Shown: positions 6,790 through 10,642 of the stretch, piece by piece
Position numbering within the stretch: position 1 is the stretch's first letter
How the letters are laid out: each line of letters begins with the position of its first letter
Translations under genes and position numbers: made by a program
Notes under the pieces: model-generated
The model's input: the letters and a program-made list of their open reading frames with translations, nothing else
Told to the model about the DNA's origin: nothing
The model's database searches: none
From: Pseudomonadota bacterium
GTDB lineage: Bacteria; Pseudomonadota; Gammaproteobacteria; Burkholderiales; Burkholderiaceae_C
Assembly (NCBI GenBank): GCA_023410975.1
Contig: JAEYPG010000318.1
Coordinates: 1-10,642, forward strand
Length of the DNA: 10,642 bases
Reading direction: 5' to 3'

Positions 6790-7956
6790 GTGCGGTTGAA
6801 GGACTTGTCGCTGTCCGCCGTGGTGGCGGGCTTCGTGGCCGTGCTGGTGGGCTTCACCAGCTCGGTCGTCATCGTTTTCCACGCCGCCGAGGCGCTGGGC
6901 GCCACGCCGGAACAAACCACCTCGTGGATGTGGGCGCTGGGCCTGGGCATGGGGCTGACCAGCGCGGGACTGAGCCTGTGGTACCGCCAGCCCGTGCTCA
7001 CGGCCTGGAGCACGCCCGGCGCGGCGCTGATCGCCGGCACCAGCGGCCTCAGCATGGCCGAAGGCATCGGCGCCTTCGTGGTGTGCGCGCTGCTGATCAC
7101 CGTGGCCGGCGCCAGCGGCTTCTTCGCCCGGGTGATGGACCGCATCCCGCGCGCGCTGGCCGCGGCGCTGCTGGCCGGCGTGCTGGCGCGCTTCGGCTTC
7201 GACGCCTGCCTGGCGCTCAAGGCCAGCCCGGCGCTGGTGCTGGCGATGCTGGCGGCCTACCTGCTGGGCAAGCGCCTGTGGCCGCGCTACGCGGTGCCGG
7301 GCGTGCTGTTGGCGGGCATCGCGGTGGCGGCGGCGCAGGGCACGCTGAACCTGGGCGCGGTGCAGTGGCAGCTGGCGCGGCCGGTGTGGACCACGCCGGC
7401 GTTCTCGCTGCAGGCGCTGGTCGGGCTGGCGCTGCCGCTGTTCGTGGTCACCATGGCTTCGCAGAACCTGCCCGGCGTGGCCGCGCAGCGCGCCGCGGGC
7501 TACGACACCCCGGTGTCGCCGTCGGTGACCGTCACCGGGCTGGCCTCGCTGCTGCTGGCGCCCTTCGGCGGCTACGCGCTGAACCTGGCGGCCATCACAG
7601 CGGCGATCTGCATGGGGCGCGAGGCCCACGCCGACCCGGCGCGGCGCTACATGGCGGCGGTGATGGCAGGGCTCTTCTACCTCACCCTGGGCCTGGCCGG
7701 CGGCGCGGTGGTGGGGCTCATCGGCGCGTTCCCGAAGGCGCTGGTGCTGGCGGTGGCGGGGCTGGCGCTGCTGTCCACCATCGGTGGCGCGCTGGCGATG
7801 GGGCTGCACGAGGAGAAGACGCGCGAGGCGGCGCTGCTGACCTTTCTCGTCACCGCCAGCGGCCTGTCGCTGTTCGGCATCGCCTCGGCCTTCTGGGGCC
7901 TCGTCGCCGGGGTGCTGGCGCTGGCTGTGCAACACTGGCGCCCCACTTTCCGCTGA
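6790..7956 (+). CDS. BenE/YdcO family transporter, substrate unknown
   Basis: 388 residues, about the length of E. coli YdcO and Acinetobacter BenE (benzoate/proton symporter family), with about 12 predicted membrane helices and a UraA-like fold expected. Family features are GFTSSVVIVFHAA (21-33), WYRQPVLTAWSTPGAALI (64-81), TMASQNLPGVA (221-231) and APFGGYALNLAAITAAI (257-273), the last marking the start of the second repeat core. The start is taken as GTG at 6790, 10 bases after kup; a TTG at 6796 is possible, and neither has a strong ribosome-binding site. gshB starts 11 bases after its stop, so it is probably cotranscribed with kup and gshB. No benzoate-degradation genes are in view, so benzoate as substrate is doubtful. 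The family call is firm and the substrate is not. Confidence 0.87.
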   Translation: MRLKDLSLSAVVAGFVAVLVGFTSSVVIVFHAAEALGATPEQTTSWMWALGLGMGLTSAGLSLWYRQPVLTAWSTPGAALIAGTSGLSMAEGIGAFVVCALLITVAGASGFFARVMDRIPRALAAALLAGVLARFGFDACLALKASPALVLAMLAAYLLGKRLWPRYAVPGVLLAGIAVAAAQGTLNLGAVQWQLARPVWTTPAFSLQALVGLALPLFVVTMASQNLPGVAAQRAAGYDTPVSPSVTVTGLASLLLAPFGGYALNLAAITAAICMGREAHADPARRYMAAVMAGLFYLTLGLAGGAVVGLIGAFPKALVLAVAGLALLSTIGGALAMGLHEEKTREAALLTFLVTASGLSLFGIASAFWGLVAGVLALAVQHWRPTFR

Positions 7957-7967
7957 GCCTGCGCGCC

Positions 7968-8921
7968 ATGGACCTGCTGTTCGTCGCTGACCCGCTGGTG
8001 ACCTTCAAGACCTACAAGGACACCACTTTTTCCATGATGCGCGAGGCCCTCGCGCGCGGCCACAAGGTCTGGGCCTGCGAGCAGTCGGCGCTGGTGTGGC
8101 GCCGCGGCTCGCGGGTGGTGGCGCGCAGCGCGCAGGCCATCACGCTGACGGGCAGCAGCGGCAAGGACTGGTTCGAGGTCGTGGCCGAGCAGGAGCTGGC
8201 GCTGGCCGATGTGGACGCGGTGCTCATGCGCAAGGACCCGCCCTTCGACAGCGAGTACTTCTACGCCACGCACCTGCTGCAGCAGGCCGAGCGCGAGGGC
8301 GCGCGGGTGTTCAACAGGCCCGCATCGCTGCGCGACCATCCGGAAAAGCTCTCCATCCTGGAGTTTCCCGAGCTGATCGGCCCAACCCTGGTGACGCGCG
8401 ACGCGCAGGCCGTGCGCGCTTTCCACGACGAGCACCGCGACATCATCCTGAAGCCGCTGGACGGCATGGGCGGGATGGGCATCTTCCGCGTCGGTGCCGA
8501 CGGGCTGAACCTGGGCTCCATCATCGAGACGCTCAACGCGCACGGCACGCGCACGGTGATGGTCCAACGCTACCTGCCCGAGATCGTCAAGGGCGACAAG
8601 CGCATCCTGCTCATCGGCGGCCAGCCGGTGCCGTACTGCCTGGCGCGCATTCCGCAGGGCAGCGAGATACGCGGCAACCTGGCCGCTGGCGGCAAGGGCG
8701 TGGCGCAGGAGCTCTCCGCGCGCGACCGCGAAATCGCCGAGACCTTGGCGCCGGTGCTGGCCGCGCGCGGGCTGCTGCTGGTGGGGCTGGACGTGATCGG
8801 CGACTGCCTCACCGAGATCAACGTCACCAGCCCCACGGGCTTCCAGGAGATCACGAACCAGACCGGCTGCAACGTGCCGGCGCTGTTCATCGACGCGCTG
8901 GAGGCGGCCGCCGGCGCTTGA
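7968..8921 (+). CDS. gshB: Glutathione synthetase
   Basis: 317 residues against about 316 for E. coli GshB. It catalyses the second step of glutathione synthesis, adding glycine to gamma-glutamylcysteine with ATP, in the cytosol as a tetramer. It shows the prokaryotic GshB layout. The N-terminal domain has FVADPL at 5-10 and MRKDPPFDSEYFYATHLL at 87-104. The central part has NRPASLRDHPEKL (116-128) and PTLVTRD (139-145). The ATP-grasp loop is LKPLDGMGGMGIFR (161-174), followed by KGDKRILLI (208-216) and RGNLAAGGKG (235-244). The metal-binding segment is DVIGDCLTEINVTSPTGF (275-292) with Glu283 and Asn285. The ATG at 7968 matches the family start; the ribosome-binding site is weak and the preceding stop is 11 bases upstream, which suggests translational coupling. 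It completes the pathway begun by gshA. Confidence 0.96.
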   Translation: MDLLFVADPLVTFKTYKDTTFSMMREALARGHKVWACEQSALVWRRGSRVVARSAQAITLTGSSGKDWFEVVAEQELALADVDAVLMRKDPPFDSEYFYATHLLQQAEREGARVFNRPASLRDHPEKLSILEFPELIGPTLVTRDAQAVRAFHDEHRDIILKPLDGMGGMGIFRVGADGLNLGSIIETLNAHGTRTVMVQRYLPEIVKGDKRILLIGGQPVPYCLARIPQGSEIRGNLAAGGKGVAQELSARDREIAETLAPVLAARGLLLVGLDVIGDCLTEINVTSPTGFQEITNQTGCNVPALFIDALEAAAGA

Positions 8922-8958
8922 GGCGGGAGGGCCTTCGGGGCAGGGGACAATCCGCCCC

Positions 8959-10642
8959 ATGGCCCTGCTCACCCTCACCAACGCCCATCTCGCCTTCGGC
9001 CACGTGCCGCTGCTCGACGGCGCCTCCTTCGCGCTGGAAGCCGGCGAGCGCGTGGCGCTCATCGGCCGCAACGGCGCCGGCAAATCCTCGCTCCTGAAAA
9101 TCCTGGCCGGGCTGGACAAGCCCGATGACGGCCTGCTGCAGCAACAGCAGGGGCTGCGCCGCTTCTACGTGGCGCAGGAACCCGTCTTCGAGCCCGGCGC
9201 CACGGTGTTCGACGCCGTGAGCGTGGGCGTGGCCGAGGCGCGCAGCCTGCGCGAGCGCTACGAGCGCCACGAGCCTGGCGACGACCTGGACGCGCTGCAG
9301 ACGCGCATCGAGCAGCTCGGCGGCTGGACCTGGGAGCAGCGCGTGGAGCAGACGCTGCAGCACCTGAACCTGGATGCCGCAGCCCGGGTGGATGCCCTTT
9401 CAGGCGGCACCAAGAAGCGCGTGGCGCTGGCGCAGGCGCTGGTGGCCGCGCCCGACGTGCTGCTGCTGGACGAGCCTACCAACCACCTGGACCTGGACGC
9501 CATCGAGTGGCTGCAGGAACTGCTCAATGCCTGGAAAGGCGCGCTGGTGCTGATCTCGCACGACCGTGCCTTCATCGACGCCGTGGCCACGCGCATCGTC
9601 GAGCTCGACCGCGGCGTGCTGCGCAGCTATCCCGGCAACTTCTCGGCCTTCGAAAGCACCAAGGCCCGCGAGCTGGAGTCCGAGGCCCTGGCCAACGCGC
9701 GCGCCGACAAGCTGCTGGCGCAGGAAGAGGTGTGGATCCGCAAGGGCGTGGAGGCGCGGCGCACGCGCAGCGTCAGCCGCGTCAACCGGCTGCACGTGCT
9801 GCGCGAGCAGCGCGCGCAGCGGCGCGAGTCGCTGGGCCAGGTACGGCTGGAGCTCGACGCCGGCGTGCCCACCGGCAAGATCGTCGCGGAGCTGCAGCGC
9901 GTGGGCATGCGCTTCGGCGACAAGGAGCTGATCAAGGACTTCTCGGCCACCATCCTGCGCGGCGACAAGGTGGGCCTCATCGGCCCCAACGGCGTGGGCA
10001 AGACGACGCTGCTGAAGCTGATCCTGGGCGAGCTGGAGCCCGCGTCCGGGAGCATCCGCCGCGGCAGCAACCTGCAGGTGGCGTACTTCGACCAGATGCG
10101 CGGCGCGCTGAACCTGGACGCGACGCTGGCCGACACCATCAGCCCGGGCAGCGAGTGGGTGGAGATCGGCGGGCAGCGCAAGCACGTGATGAGCTACCTG
10201 GGCGACTTCCTGTTCGCCCCGGCGCGCGCCAACTCGCCCGTGCGCACGCTCTCCGGCGGCGAGCGCAACCGGCTGCTGCTGGCCCGGCTGTTCGCGCTGC
10301 CGGCCAACGTGCTGGTGCTGGACGAACCCACCAACGACCTCGACATCGACACGCTGGAGCTGCTGGAGGAGCTGCTGCAGTCCTACTCCGGCACGGTGTT
10401 CCTGGTCAGCCACGACCGGCGCTTCCTGGACAACGTGGTCACCAGCACCATCGCCTGGGAGGGCGACGTGTCCCCGGGCCGCTGGCGCGAGTACGAGGGC
10501 GGCTACGAGGACTGGAAGATCCAGAAGGCCCGCTCGCTGGCGGCGGTCGAGGCCGCGGCGCCCAAGCCGGCCGCCGCACCGGCGCCGGCTCCGGCACCCG
10601 CAGTGCCTGCCAAGCCGGCGCGCAAGCTGGGCTACAAGGAGC
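8959..10642 (+). CDS. uup: ABC-F ATPase Uup (3' end cut by window edge)
   Basis: 561 codons are visible and the frame is still open at the right edge. There are two ABC domains and no membrane segments, as in the ABC-F family. Domain 1 has Walker A GRNGAGKS (36-43), signature LSGGT (147-151) and Walker B LLLDEPTNHLD (168-178). Domain 2 has GPNGVGKT (342-349), LSGGE (431-435) and LDEPTNDLD (454-462). The interdomain linker, with KGVEARRTRSVSRVNRLHVLR at about 258-278, and the KHVMSYLGDFLF block match Uup rather than EttA, YbiT or YheS. A Pro/Ala-rich hinge (about 528-555) leads to KLGYKE, where the family's C-terminal coiled coil would begin off the window. The ATG at 8959 follows gshB by 37 bases, with GGGGA at 8943-8947. 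In E. coli, Uup has been linked to ribosome function and to limiting transposon precise excision. Its pairing with gshB may be positional only. Confidence 0.93.
   Translation, partial: MALLTLTNAHLAFGHVPLLDGASFALEAGERVALIGRNGAGKSSLLKILAGLDKPDDGLLQQQQGLRRFYVAQEPVFEPGATVFDAVSVGVAEARSLRERYERHEPGDDLDALQTRIEQLGGWTWEQRVEQTLQHLNLDAAARVDALSGGTKKRVALAQALVAAPDVLLLDEPTNHLDLDAIEWLQELLNAWKGALVLISHDRAFIDAVATRIVELDRGVLRSYPGNFSAFESTKARELESEALANARADKLLAQEEVWIRKGVEARRTRSVSRVNRLHVLREQRAQRRESLGQVRLELDAGVPTGKIVAELQRVGMRFGDKELIKDFSATILRGDKVGLIGPNGVGKTTLLKLILGELEPASGSIRRGSNLQVAYFDQMRGALNLDATLADTISPGSEWVEIGGQRKHVMSYLGDFLFAPARANSPVRTLSGGERNRLLLARLFALPANVLVLDEPTNDLDIDTLELLEELLQSYSGTVFLVSHDRRFLDNVVTSTIAWEGDVSPGRWREYEGGYEDWKIQKARSLAAVEAAAPKPAAAPAPAPAPAVPAKPARKLGYKE

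Noticed and set aside
4701..7220. An 839-codon open frame on the minus strand, antisense to kup and part of benE
   Set aside because: It is His/Arg/Gln-rich low-complexity sequence with no recognisable domain, exactly opposite confidently identified genes. Such frames stay open because GC-rich codons on one strand avoid stops on the other.
10540..10625. The Pro/Ala-rich repeat-like DNA near the end of uup as a tandem repeat element
   Set aside because: It is degenerate Ala-Pro coding sequence in the hinge before the C-terminal coiled coil, in frame and typical of Uup proteins from GC-rich genomes. There is no precise repeated DNA unit.

Overview
The window reads as ordinary, gene-dense chromosome from a high-GC betaproteobacterium. 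Burkholderiales is most likely, probably a Comamonadaceae, Sphaerotilaceae or Leptothrix-like lineage. The grounds are the strong G/C preference at third codon positions, the Acidithiobacillus-type (TIGR02049-like) glutamate-cysteine ligase, the Burkholderiales-style AmtB with an Ala-rich leader, and the comM / torF-glnK-amtB / gshA-gshB neighbourhood. I see no mobile elements, RNA genes or CRISPR arrays, and no composition break suggesting recent transfer. I found no clearly new multi-gene system. The most interesting points are regulatory sites and gene context.

Layout. Bases 1-426 (minus strand) hold the first 142 codons of comM (yifB), a Mg-chelatase-like AAA+ gene linked to natural transformation; it runs off the left edge. 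Bases 427-647 are a divergent control region. It contains a near-consensus sigma-54 promoter (-24/-12 at 599-614), one good NtrC-like site (531-547) and one weaker half-site (503-519). These are placed to drive the plus-strand operon torF (648-1397), glnK (1410-1748) and amtB (1783-3246): an outer-membrane porin-like protein, a PII signal protein and an ammonium channel. A clear intrinsic terminator at 3353-3378 closes this nitrogen-responsive unit.

The second half is a plus-strand series: gshA (3515-4810), kup (4899-6779), a BenE-family transporter (6790-7956), gshB (7968-8921) and uup (8959 to the right edge, incomplete). gshA and gshB encode the two steps of glutathione synthesis. Between them lie a potassium uptake gene and a transporter of uncertain substrate, spaced 10 and 11 bases from their neighbours, so kup-benE-gshB is probably one transcript. 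A strong 37-base palindrome with a single mismatched pair sits in the gshA-kup gap and lacks a T tract. It is either a regulatory operator or an RNA processing/stability hairpin.

Taken together, the left unit handles ammonium sensing and uptake. The right unit joins glutathione synthesis with potassium uptake, which is physiologically sensible because glutathione gates KefB/KefC-type potassium efflux and glutamate is both the potassium counter-ion and a glutathione precursor. uup, an ABC-F ATPase, may be only a positional passenger.
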